A DNA stretch of 64,000 nt from Aurantibrevibacter litoralis. Its GTDB lineage: Bacteria > Bacteroidota > Bacteroidia > Flavobacteriales > Flavobacteriaceae. A model generated the notes under the pieces. The model made no database searches and had not been told where the DNA came from. It worked only from the letters and a program-made list of their open reading frames with translations. Location of the stretch: NCBI RefSeq assembly GCF_034651555.1, contig NZ_JAYEEQ010000004.1:62001-126000 (forward strand). Reading direction: 5' to 3'. This document shows positions 26,539 to 34,976 of this stretch, in pieces. How positions within the stretch are numbered: the stretch's first letter is position 1; the number at the start of each line of letters is the position of its first letter. Position numbers and translations under genes: made by a program.

Positions 26539-28107
26539 ATGGCATCAGGAAAAGCAACACCACGTCAGAAGATGATCAATTTAATGTATTTGATCTTCAT
26601 CGCAATGTTGGCGTTAAATATGAGTAAAGAAGTTCTATCGGCTTTCGGTCTTATGAACGAAAAACTAGAAGCTTCTAACCAAAAAACTACAGAGAATAAC
26701 CTAGCATTCTTGAGTAGTTTGGAAACCAAAGCGGAAGAAAATGCGGAGAAGTTTGGCCCTCTTTTAAAAGACGCCAAACAAATAAAGAGTTTGTCGCAAG
26801 AATATTTCGACTATTTGGAAAATCTTAAAAAGGAAATGACCAAGGATCTTAAAGATCCCAAAGATTATCAGGTCATGGACAAAACCGATTTTCTAGACCA
26901 ACGTTTTTTTCAAGGCGATAACCTTAGTAAAGATGGAAAAGAGTTTTTAGATCGCATCAACAATTACCGTACCCAAGTTGCCGGGATTCTACCGGAGTCT
27001 TTAGCAGGCGTAAAAGCGGCTTTAAATTCTAGATTTGAAACCGGAGATAAGGACGGCAAAGTGACCAACCGCGACGGCAATAAATTGAACTGGCTAAACT
27101 ATCATTTTGAAGGATTTCCTGTAGTAGCCTCTTTAACCAAGATTACGCAGTTGCAAGCCGATATTAAGGCTACCGAGCAAGAAGCGTTAAAAGCGATGTT
27201 AGAAGGGCAATTGACAAGTGAAATTGCAATGACGAACTACACCACCTTGTTAGAGCAGGAAAAATCGGCCTATTATCAAGGGGAGAAGTTTACCGGAAGC
27301 ATTGTGTTAGGGCGTAAAGATGCCAGTACAAGACCCAATGAAGTAAACCTAACCCTAGATGGTAGAAAACTAAATGAAGGAGCAGACTTCGTTATAGAAG
27401 ATGGTAAAGTAAAACTTTTGGTAAGTGCCGGCAGTGCGGGTGACCACAAATTGGCCGGTAACCTCGTATTCTTGCAAGATGGCGAGCGTACTGAAGTTCC
27501 TGTTTCAGCAACTTTTGCAACCATTACAAAACCGAATGCTGCCGTAATTTCTGCAGACAAAATGAACGTGGTGTATCGCGGTGTAGCTAATCCTATCACG
27601 ATTTCTATTCCCGGTATTGCGGATAATAATGTTAATGCACAGGCAGCTGGTCTGTCTAAACAAAGTGGTAGTAAGTATGTCATGAATCCGGGAACCGGAA
27701 GAACTGTAGAGATTGTGGCTTCTGGTAAATTGCCCGATGGGCAAACTATTAGGACCACCTCAGAATTCAGAATTAAAGATATTCCAAGACCTGAAGGTTC
27801 TATACGAGGCGAAAGCGGTAGCGTAAAAATGCCGAGAAACAACTTAGAAATATCTACGGTGGGCGCTTTATTAGAAGATTTTGATTTTGATTTGAATCTT
27901 GCTGTGAGCGGATTTAAATTTAAAGTACCCGGACAACCAACCGTAACGGTAAATGGCAACAAGTTAAACGACCAGGCAAAGTCTGCTTTAAGAAGAGCAG
28001 GACGCGGAGATGCCGTTCAAATATTTGATATTGAAGCCTACATAACCAATAATAAGAGTTACAAATTAAAGAAAGTATCTCCTGTGGTTGTTGAGATTAC
28101 AAACTAG
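26539..28107 (+). CDS. gldM: Gliding motility / T9SS motor protein GldM
   Basis: A 522-residue protein with one N-terminal membrane helix (about residues 11-30, starting KMINLMYLIFIAMLALNMSK) and a large periplasmic part made of a helical domain and successive beta domains ending in VVVEITN. The dimer's helix sits within the GldL pentamer, and its periplasmic arm reaches towards the GldK/GldN ring. Length matches homologues of about 510-520 residues. gldN follows after 13 bases. Confidence 0.96.
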   Translation: MASGKATPRQKMINLMYLIFIAMLALNMSKEVLSAFGLMNEKLEASNQKTTENNLAFLSSLETKAEENAEKFGPLLKDAKQIKSLSQEYFDYLENLKKEMTKDLKDPKDYQVMDKTDFLDQRFFQGDNLSKDGKEFLDRINNYRTQVAGILPESLAGVKAALNSRFETGDKDGKVTNRDGNKLNWLNYHFEGFPVVASLTKITQLQADIKATEQEALKAMLEGQLTSEIAMTNYTTLLEQEKSAYYQGEKFTGSIVLGRKDASTRPNEVNLTLDGRKLNEGADFVIEDGKVKLLVSAGSAGDHKLAGNLVFLQDGERTEVPVSATFATITKPNAAVISADKMNVVYRGVANPITISIPGIADNNVNAQAAGLSKQSGSKYVMNPGTGRTVEIVASGKLPDGQTIRTTSEFRIKDIPRPEGSIRGESGSVKMPRNNLEISTVGALLEDFDFDLNLAVSGFKFKVPGQPTVTVNGNKLNDQAKSALRRAGRGDAVQIFDIEAYITNNKSYKLKKVSPVVVEITN

Positions 28108-28120
28108 TAAATTTTAAAAG

Positions 28121-29023
28121 ATGAATTGGAAAAATGTTTTTTTAATGGGAATGGTAACCCTGTTACCTTTATCTATCTCGGCACAGGCCAATATTTTAAA
28201 CGCCAAAAAGCCGGAAGAGATAGGCATTAAAACAGAGGCACAAAAAAAGGTAGACAACGATGCGCCATTACCCTACGGTTATGTAGATGACAGGGATATT
28301 CTCTGGTCCAAAACCGTTTGGGAGATCATCGACTTGGATGAGCGTATTAACTTTCCTTTATACTATCCCATAGATACCATTGATATTGGTCCGGATCGTA
28401 GGTCGTTATATGATGTTCTGATAAAGAACATTAAGAACGGTAAGCTTCAGGATGTCTATGTAGACTCTTATTTCACAGAAAAGCGAAAGTTTAGTGATCT
28501 ACAAGCAACACTGCAAAAAACCGATACCACCGATGCGGGATACGAGCAGTATAATGCCGGAGAACAAATCTCGGCAGAGTACATTAATCGTAGAGCGCTT
28601 ACGGCAGCCGACATCAAAGAATACATGATAAAGGGAATCTGGTATTTTGACAAACGCCAAGGCGAACTAAAATACCGCTTGTTAGGAATCTCTCCTGTAG
28701 CTCCGGACGTTAACTTTATTGATAATGATGCCATGAGTACAGATGATGCCAAAGTACCTTTATTTTGGGTGTGGTATCCCAGCGCCCGCGAAATTTTGCA
28801 CGAGGCGAAGGTGTTTAACCAACGTAATTCTGCACAGCCCATATCTTTTGATATGCTGTTGAATGCCCGAAGGTTTAATGCCGTAATTTATAAAGAAGAC
28901 AACGTACACGGCGATCGATTAATTAAAGACTATATAGCCGATAATTCTTTGTTTCAGCTTCTGGAAGCCAAACGCATACAGGAGGTTATACGCGACAAAG
29001 AACAGGACATGTGGGCCTATTAA
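28121..29023 (+). CDS. gldN: Gliding motility / T9SS protein GldN
   Basis: A 300-residue periplasmic protein with a cleavable signal peptide (MNWKNVFLMGMVTLLPLSISAQA). It associates with GldK to form the outer-membrane-facing ring of the T9SS. The FPLYYPID and FWVWYPSAREILHEAKVFN stretches are typical of GldN. It closes the gldKLMN operon and is followed by a strong terminator. Confidence 0.94.
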   Translation: MNWKNVFLMGMVTLLPLSISAQANILNAKKPEEIGIKTEAQKKVDNDAPLPYGYVDDRDILWSKTVWEIIDLDERINFPLYYPIDTIDIGPDRRSLYDVLIKNIKNGKLQDVYVDSYFTEKRKFSDLQATLQKTDTTDAGYEQYNAGEQISAEYINRRALTAADIKEYMIKGIWYFDKRQGELKYRLLGISPVAPDVNFIDNDAMSTDDAKVPLFWVWYPSAREILHEAKVFNQRNSAQPISFDMLLNARRFNAVIYKEDNVHGDRLIKDYIADNSLFQLLEAKRIQEVIRDKEQDMWAY

Positions 29024-29054
29024 ACATACGCTTTTATTCCAATTCAAAGCATAT

Positions 29055-29090
29055 AAAAAACACTGCAAGAGATTGCGGTGTTTTTTTATG
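29055..29090 (+). terminator. Terminator after gldN
   Basis: AAAAAACACTGCAA and TTGCGGTGTTTTTT form a 14-bp stem (one G-T pair) around a four-base loop, with a T run on the right. It lies 31 bases past the gldN stop and ends the gld transcript. Confidence 0.82.
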
Positions 29091-29204
29091 GTATTTTCAA
29101 AGATTGCTGTCCGTATTGCAGTACCGGCCTCTGTAGTGCTATAAGACCAAAATTGAGCTGCTATACCTATGGCTTACTGATGCGCTTTTTAGTATGTTTG
29201 CAGA

Positions 29205-30260
29205 ATGATAGCGTACGTGGTGGTCGGGTTGGGTTTGGCCGGCATTTCTTTTTGCGAAATGCTACAAAAGCACCATAAATCCTTTTTGGTATATACCGAT
29301 GATTCGCAAAGCGCTTCGATGGTGGCGGGCGGACTCTACAATCCGGTGATTCTAAAACGCTTCTCCCCTGTGTGGCAGGCCAGCCAACAGTTAGATATGG
29401 CACTCCCCTTTTACGAAAATCTCGAAAAAAAACTACAGTGCAAATTAGATTACAAAATCCCTGTATTACGACGTTTTGCTTCCTTACAAGAACAAAACAG
29501 TTGGTTTGAAGCAGCAGATAAATCACTTTTAAAATCATTTTTATCTACTCAACTTAGTACCAACAACAACCCCAATATCGATGCCCCTCATGGCTTTGGA
29601 GCCGTTCGGCATACCGGAAGAATAGCCACAAGAAAATTAATTCTTCAGTATAAAGATCATTTAAGAAGGGAAAAATGCCTCAGGGAAGAAACCTTTAATT
29701 TTGAAGCCTTACGCCTAAAACCAGATCATATTCAATATAAAGATATCAAGGCGAAACACATCGTTTTTGCAACAGGTTTTGGTCTTACACAGAATCCGTA
29801 CTTCAATTACCTTCCCTTACAAGGTTCTAAAGGCGAATTGCTGACCATAGATGCACCGGATCTTAAAGAAACGTCGGTTATTAAATCATCTGTTTTCAGT
29901 ATTCCCTTAGGAGCACATCAGTATAAGATAGGGGCCACCTATCAGTGGGCCGATAAAACGCCTGCCATTACCGTGGAAGCCAAAGAAGTGCTGCTGAACA
30001 AACTAAACACCTTTGTGCGATGCAGTTATAATGTAGTGGCACAGGAGGCCGGTATTCGTCCCACCGTCTCGGATCGCAGACCCTTAGTGGGGCGTCACCC
30101 AAAATACCAGCAACTGTATGTGCTTAATGGTTTTGGTTCTAGAGGCGTTATGATAGCTCCTTTTGCAGCGCACCAGTTATTTCAGCATATCGAAAAAGGA
30201 CTGCCACTAGATTCTGAAATGGATGTTTCCCGATTTAATGGGAAGTTTCCTTTAGTTTAG
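29205..30260 (+). CDS. FAD-dependent oxidoreductase (DAO family)
   Basis: A 351-residue flavoprotein of the D-amino-acid-oxidase/glycine-oxidase superfamily. The Rossmann motif GLGLAGIS (about residues 8-15) binds the ADP part of FAD, and the C-terminal RPTVSDRRPLVGRHP...LNGFGSRGVMIAPF segment is the usual second FAD contact region. No signal peptide. Substrate unknown; such genes are often annotated as sarcosine or glycine oxidase-like. A -7-like TATGTTTG ends just four bases before the ATG, so the message may have almost no leader. Its 3' end overlaps the convergent DUF983 gene by 26 bases. Confidence 0.82.
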   Translation: MIAYVVVGLGLAGISFCEMLQKHHKSFLVYTDDSQSASMVAGGLYNPVILKRFSPVWQASQQLDMALPFYENLEKKLQCKLDYKIPVLRRFASLQEQNSWFEAADKSLLKSFLSTQLSTNNNPNIDAPHGFGAVRHTGRIATRKLILQYKDHLRREKCLREETFNFEALRLKPDHIQYKDIKAKHIVFATGFGLTQNPYFNYLPLQGSKGELLTIDAPDLKETSVIKSSVFSIPLGAHQYKIGATYQWADKTPAITVEAKEVLLNKLNTFVRCSYNVVAQEAGIRPTVSDRRPLVGRHPKYQQLYVLNGFGSRGVMIAPFAAHQLFQHIEKGLPLDSEMDVSRFNGKFPLV

Positions 30261-30639
30261 GTTTTAGCTTTTGTGGATCAAAATGTATAAAAAAATTAAT
30301 CCAAATATTGCGGGATAATCGGATAATAATGGGCAGAAAGGCAATTAAGGTAAGTACAATGGATATAAAGGCCTGCAGTAGCGTACTCCCCAAAAACAAA
30401 AAGGAAATCACAAAAGCCGCTACCCCAAATGCAATTCCTACGCCATAACTCACATACATAGCACCATAAAAGAAAGAAGGTTCTATTTTGTATTTGGTAT
30501 CGCATTGGCAGCAACGTTCGTGCATATCAAAAATTTGATACAGTTTATAGGGGTTCTTGCAGACATACATACTTTCTTCATGGCATTTTGGACAACTTCC
30601 TGTTAAAATGCTGTAGACTTTGGTTCCTTTTTTTAACAT
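30235..30639 (-). CDS. DUF983-family membrane protein
   Basis: A 134-residue protein with an N-terminal zinc-ribbon-like part (CPKCHEES and ERCCQCDTKY) and two membrane helices (about residues 62-80 and 87-108). This is the layout of DUF983, found widely in Bacteroidota and Alphaproteobacteria with no established function. The open frame extends 43 codons farther upstream, but that part overlaps the ABC-F gene and is not family-like; the start at MLKKGTKVYSIL is preferred. Confidence 0.78.
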   Translation of the reverse strand: MLKKGTKVYSILTGSCPKCHEESMYVCKNPYKLYQIFDMHERCCQCDTKYKIEPSFFYGAMYVSYGVGIAFGVAAFVISFLFLGSTLLQAFISIVLTLIAFLPIIIRLSRNIWINFFIHFDPQKLKPKLKETSH

Positions 30640-30704
30640 TTGCAAAAAATTTGTACAAAAGTACGGTTTTGATAACGCTTTAAACGTAACACTGGTCACA
30701 TAGC

Positions 30705-32621
30705 ATGCTAAATATCCATAATCTTTCAGTTTCTTTTGGGGGCGCATATTTATTTGAAGAAATCGCATTTCGCTTAAATGCGGGCGACAGAGTTGGACTC
30801 ATAGGAAAAAATGGTGCCGGAAAATCAACTTTGCTTAAATTACTAGCCAAGGATACCGTGCCCGATACGGGTGCCATTGCATCAGACAAAGATCTCAGAA
30901 TAGGCTTTTTACGTCAGGATATCGATTTTGAGCAGGGCAGAACGGTTTTGGAAGAAGCCTATCAAGCGTTTGAGGAAATTAAACAGTTAGAAGCAAAACT
31001 TGATCGTATTAATGAGCAATTGGCCTCCAGAACAGATTATGAAAGTGAAGCCTATAGTCAACTCATTATAGATCTAAACGATATTTCCCAGCATTACGAA
31101 ATTTTAGGAGGCTACAATTATCAGGGAGAAACGGAGAAAATTCTTCTTGGGCTAGGATTTAAACGAGACGATTTTGAGAAGAAAACCGATACGTTTTCAG
31201 GTGGGTGGCGCATGCGGATTGAATTGGCAAAACTTTTATTACAAAACAATGATGTGTTGCTGTTAGATGAGCCAACGAATCACCTCGACATAGAGTCTAT
31301 TATTTGGTTAGAACAGTTCCTAAGAGCATATTCGGGAGCCGTCGTGATTGTGTCGCACGACAAGATGTTCTTAGACAATGTAACCAATAGGACCATTGAG
31401 ATATCGCTTGGCAGAATTTACGACTACAAAAAACCGTATAGCGCATACTTAGAATTGCGAAACGAAATACGACAGCAACAGCTCAATGCTCAAAAAAATC
31501 AGGAAAAAGAAATACAGCAGGCAGAGCGCCTCATCGAAAAATTTAGAGCTAAAAGTACAAAGGCCTCCATGGCGCAATCGCTTATTAAAAAATTGGACAA
31601 AATTGAGCGCATAGAGGTAGATGAGGAAGATAGCAGCGTTATGAAGCTTCGATTTCCGATTTCAATTACCCCCGGAAAAGTAGTGGTAGAAATAGAGAAA
31701 CTCTCAAAAAGTTATGGTGCGCATACCGTGTTAAACCAGATTAACCTACTCATAGAGCGCGATAGCAAGACAGCTTTTGTGGGTCAGAACGGGCAAGGAA
31801 AATCTACCTTGGCCAAAATCATCGTAGACGAACTTAGTTTTGAGGGGCATTGTAAATTGGGGCATAACGTGCAAATTGGGTATTTTGCGCAAAACCAAGC
31901 CGAGTATTTAGATGGGGAAAAAACCATTTTAGATACTATGATCGATGCGGCTAACGAAGCTAACCGAAGTAAAGTACGAGATATTTTAGGTTCCTTTCTG
32001 TTTCGGGGCGATGATGTTGATAAGTACGTAAGAGTATTGTCCGGAGGAGAACGCAATCGTTTGGCACTTGCCAAAATGTTATTGCAGCCCTTTAATGTAT
32101 TGGTCATGGACGAACCAACAAACCATTTGGATATTAAATCTAAACATGTTTTGAAACAAGCCCTGCAAAGTTTTGAAGGAACACTGATATTGGTTTCCCA
32201 TGACAGGGATTTTTTACAAGGCCTAACGAATAAGGTTTACGAATTTAAAGACGGTGCCATTAAAGAATATTTGGGCGATATCAATTTTTATTTAGAACAA
32301 CGAAAAGTTGATGATTTTAGAGGGATAGAGAAAAAACAAAAAAGCACTCTCGCTAAAGAGAAAAATAAAGCGAAGGATTTTAATGGTGAAGACCTCAAAA
32401 AAGTAAAATCGCTCAAAAACCAATTGAGTACCGTGGAACGTGATATTGCCGCCCTTGAAAAGGAACTGGTACACATTGAAAAAACACTGCAATCCCCGCA
32501 CCATAAATCGGCAGAGAATACAGAATTTTTTGATGTCTATCAAAAGAAAAAAGGAACTTTAGATACGCTTATGAAAAGTTGGGAGCAACTGACCATGGCA
32601 CTCGAAGAATTTGCAATGTAA
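30705..32621 (+). CDS. ABC-F family ATPase (ribosome-associated)
   Basis: A 638-residue soluble protein with two ABC ATPase domains and no membrane part. Walker A motifs are GKNGAGKST (first) and GQNGQGKST (second). The signatures are SGGWRMR and SGGERNR, and both Walker B motifs run into DEPTNHLD. The inter-domain linker with FRAKSTKASMAQS is the P-site tRNA interaction motif region. A C-terminal coiled coil (about residues 545-630) is as in Uup. ABC-F proteins act on the ribosome in translation quality control or antibiotic protection; which role applies here cannot be told. Confidence 0.9.
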   Translation: MLNIHNLSVSFGGAYLFEEIAFRLNAGDRVGLIGKNGAGKSTLLKLLAKDTVPDTGAIASDKDLRIGFLRQDIDFEQGRTVLEEAYQAFEEIKQLEAKLDRINEQLASRTDYESEAYSQLIIDLNDISQHYEILGGYNYQGETEKILLGLGFKRDDFEKKTDTFSGGWRMRIELAKLLLQNNDVLLLDEPTNHLDIESIIWLEQFLRAYSGAVVIVSHDKMFLDNVTNRTIEISLGRIYDYKKPYSAYLELRNEIRQQQLNAQKNQEKEIQQAERLIEKFRAKSTKASMAQSLIKKLDKIERIEVDEEDSSVMKLRFPISITPGKVVVEIEKLSKSYGAHTVLNQINLLIERDSKTAFVGQNGQGKSTLAKIIVDELSFEGHCKLGHNVQIGYFAQNQAEYLDGEKTILDTMIDAANEANRSKVRDILGSFLFRGDDVDKYVRVLSGGERNRLALAKMLLQPFNVLVMDEPTNHLDIKSKHVLKQALQSFEGTLILVSHDRDFLQGLTNKVYEFKDGAIKEYLGDINFYLEQRKVDDFRGIEKKQKSTLAKEKNKAKDFNGEDLKKVKSLKNQLSTVERDIAALEKELVHIEKTLQSPHHKSAENTEFFDVYQKKKGTLDTLMKSWEQLTMALEEFAM

Positions 32622-32792
32622 GGCCTGAGTAAGGCGACGAACACTTCTAAACCACATTTTTTAAGGGATACACAACAAATATGGACGCTTCGTCGATATT
32701 TTTTGCAGAAAGGCTTGGATTTGCTTTAATTTGTAGGGTAATTCTTTCTTTATATATCGATAAGGATTTCATTCATACTAAAGATAATCGCT

Positions 32793-33671
32793 ATGAAAAA
32801 CCGGATTCTAACCCTTCTAGTCGTTTGCATTGGTGTAGGAGTAACTTATGCCGAAGTGCCAAAAAAAGAGAAAAAAGCACTGTTAGATTTGTATCACAAT
32901 ACCAATGGTGCCCAATGGACTATCCCGTGGAATTTGTCTACACCTGTATCCCAATGGCACGGTGTAAAAGTGATGGATGGCCATGTGGTGGCAATAGATC
33001 TTTTTAGAAACAATCTCTCCGGAACTATTCCGAAGAGTATTGGTAAACTCCCTTTTTTGTCGACATTAAATCTGGCTTTCAATCGTATTTCCGGCCAAAT
33101 ACCGGAGAAAATCACAGATTTGAGACAATTGAAAATTTTAAAGTTAGAGATGAATACCTTAGAAGGAACGCTTCCTAAAGGCATGGCCAAAATGACCGCT
33201 TTGGTAGAACTCAGTCTTTTCAACAATGTACTATCAGGTAGCATCCCCGTAGGCCTAGGTGCTTTAAAGGAGCTAAAAATGCTTAATTTATCTAGCAATC
33301 AATTTTCAGGTCACATTCCTAAAGAATTAGGAACCCTTGTGAAATTGGAAACTTTGGGTCTTTTTGAAAATAAACTAGAGGGTCGTATTCCCAATGCAAT
33401 AGGAAATCTCAGCAACCTAAAGGAACTGGTACTGGCCAACAATCAACTGGGTGGAGAAATTCCCGTAGAATTCGGAATGCTGGCAAGTCTAAAAGTATTA
33501 CAAATACAAAATAATAAATTTGATTCCTTTAAAAATTTGCAGCAGATGGATGCGCAACAATTTTTGGTTTTTGATTACGATACCCAAAAAACCGGTATCG
33601 ACTATAAGGCTACCGATTTTAATAGAACGCGAATGGCCGATACCCTATTTGAAGATGTTGATGATGAGTAG
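32793..33671 (+). CDS. Secreted leucine-rich repeat protein
   Basis: A 292-residue protein with a signal peptide (about residues 1-20, ending TYA). It is followed by an LRR N-terminal cap (ALLDLYHNTNGAQWT) and about seven repeats of the plant-type LxxLxLxxNxLxGxIP pattern, for example NNLSGTIPKSIGKL and NQFSGHIPKELGTL. No T9SS sorting tail or membrane anchor is seen; it ends in an acidic segment. Function is unknown beyond a likely protein-binding surface outside the cytoplasm. It stands alone between the ABC-F gene and the RND operon. Confidence 0.85.
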   Translation: MKNRILTLLVVCIGVGVTYAEVPKKEKKALLDLYHNTNGAQWTIPWNLSTPVSQWHGVKVMDGHVVAIDLFRNNLSGTIPKSIGKLPFLSTLNLAFNRISGQIPEKITDLRQLKILKLEMNTLEGTLPKGMAKMTALVELSLFNNVLSGSIPVGLGALKELKMLNLSSNQFSGHIPKELGTLVKLETLGLFENKLEGRIPNAIGNLSNLKELVLANNQLGGEIPVEFGMLASLKVLQIQNNKFDSFKNLQQMDAQQFLVFDYDTQKTGIDYKATDFNRTRMADTLFEDVDDE

Positions 33672-33696
33672 ATTATAAAATGTAGTTGGTTTGGTT

Positions 33697-33723
33697 AAAG
33701 GGATGCTTTCGCATCCCTTTTTT
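33697..33723 (+). terminator. Terminator after the LRR gene
   Basis: AAAGGGATGC and GCATCCCTTT form a perfect 10-bp stem with a TTTC loop, followed by T residues, 25 bases after the LRR stop. Confidence 0.82.
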
Positions 33724-33782
33724 AGTAAATGTCGTAAGCCATTTTTAAGACGGATTTAACTAAAACCGCTTAAACTAATACC

Positions 33783-33790
33783 TAGTTTTG
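33783..33790 (+). promoter_or_regulatory. Candidate -7 element of the RND efflux operon
   Basis: TAGTTTTG matches TAnnTTTG, 31 bases before the adaptor gene. A clear -33 partner is lacking. Confidence 0.33.
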
Positions 33791-33821
33791 CCGTCTAATT
33801 CAACAAACCTTTCTAAAGTTC

Positions 33822-34976
33822 ATGAACACACGCAAAATAGTTCTTACCGTTTTAGGCATCGTACTTATCTTAATTTCTATATATGCCGCGAAGGTAATTG
33901 TTGACAACAAAAAGACGCCAAGACCAAGACCTGAAAGGGTTGTAAAGTTGGTTTTTGCAAATACGGTACAAAACGGTACTGTCCCTATTGTGGTAAAAGC
34001 CAACGGAAATGTGTTGGCCAAACGAAGGGTAGAGCTATTTTCCGAAGTACAAGGGGTTTTTAAAAGAGGCACTAAGCTTTTTAGAACCGGACAACAGTAC
34101 AACGCCGGAGAAACTATTATTAGAATAGATGCCGCCGAATATGCGGCAAGTGTACAATCTGCCAAAAGTAATTTGTATAATCTCATTACTACCCTAATGC
34201 CGGATTTACGATTAGATTACCCTGAAATTTATCCCAAATGGCAAGCGTATCTAACTAGTTTTGATCTACAAAAAACAACACCCGCACTTCCCGAAATGAC
34301 CTCTGAAAAAGAAAAATTCTTTATTACCGGAAGAGGCATACTTACCAATTTTTATAATGTAAAGAATTTGGAAGAGCGCTTATACAAATACGTCATAGCT
34401 GCACCTTTTAATGGCGTGCTAACAGAGGCTTTGGTTACCGAAGGAACCTTAGTGCGCTCCGGTCAAAAATTAGGAGAGTTTATAGATCCGGGAGAATATG
34501 AATTGGAAGTATCGGTGAGTAAAGCCTACAGCGATTTGCTAAAAATTGGGGAACGTGTAAATTTGGCTAATCTAGATCGATCTAAAACCTACCAAGGAAA
34601 AGTTGTCCGCGTAAACAGTAGGGTAGATCAGGCGTCACAGACCATTAAAGCCTATATCGAAATTAATGATAACAGCCTTTCTGAAGGCATGTATCTGGAA
34701 GCGCTTTTAAATGCCAGAGAAGAACAAAACGCCATTGAAATAGACAGGGGGCTACTTTTAGAAAACGACAAGGTATTTGTGGTGCGCGATTCTGTATTGG
34801 ATGTCATCGATGTAAAACCAGTTTATTTTTCGGATAAAAAGGTGGTCGTAAAAGACATCCCAGATGGTACTGTAATGGTCTCTAAACCCGTTGTGGGTTC
34901 GTACGCAGGAATGCTTGTAAAAATATTTGAGGAGAAAGAAACCGCAGGGAATACCACTAATACCAGTAAGCCATGA
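33822..34976 (+). CDS. RND efflux periplasmic adaptor (membrane fusion protein)
   Basis: A 384-residue HlyD/AcrA-type adaptor. An N-terminal membrane helix (about residues 5-23) anchors it. The biotinyl-lipoyl-like halves are visible around VKANGNVLAKRRVELFSEV and YVIAAPFNGVLTEALVTEG, with a short helical hairpin between. The family bridges the inner-membrane pump and the outer-membrane channel. The stop overlaps the pump start by four bases (ATGA), so translation is coupled. No local regulator gene accompanies the operon. Confidence 0.88.
   Translation: MNTRKIVLTVLGIVLILISIYAAKVIVDNKKTPRPRPERVVKLVFANTVQNGTVPIVVKANGNVLAKRRVELFSEVQGVFKRGTKLFRTGQQYNAGETIIRIDAAEYAASVQSAKSNLYNLITTLMPDLRLDYPEIYPKWQAYLTSFDLQKTTPALPEMTSEKEKFFITGRGILTNFYNVKNLEERLYKYVIAAPFNGVLTEALVTEGTLVRSGQKLGEFIDPGEYELEVSVSKAYSDLLKIGERVNLANLDRSKTYQGKVVRVNSRVDQASQTIKAYIEINDNSLSEGMYLEALLNAREEQNAIEIDRGLLLENDKVFVVRDSVLDVIDVKPVYFSDKKVVVKDIPDGTVMVSKPVVGSYAGMLVKIFEEKETAGNTTNTSKP

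Noticed and set aside
27276..27962. 228-codon frame on the minus strand inside gldM
   Set aside because: It is a shadow of gldM, whose identity is certain; it has no family-like features.
29167..29538. 123-codon minus-strand frame over the FAD oxidoreductase start
   Set aside because: It is antisense to the FAD-binding N-terminus of a recognised gene and has low-complexity composition.
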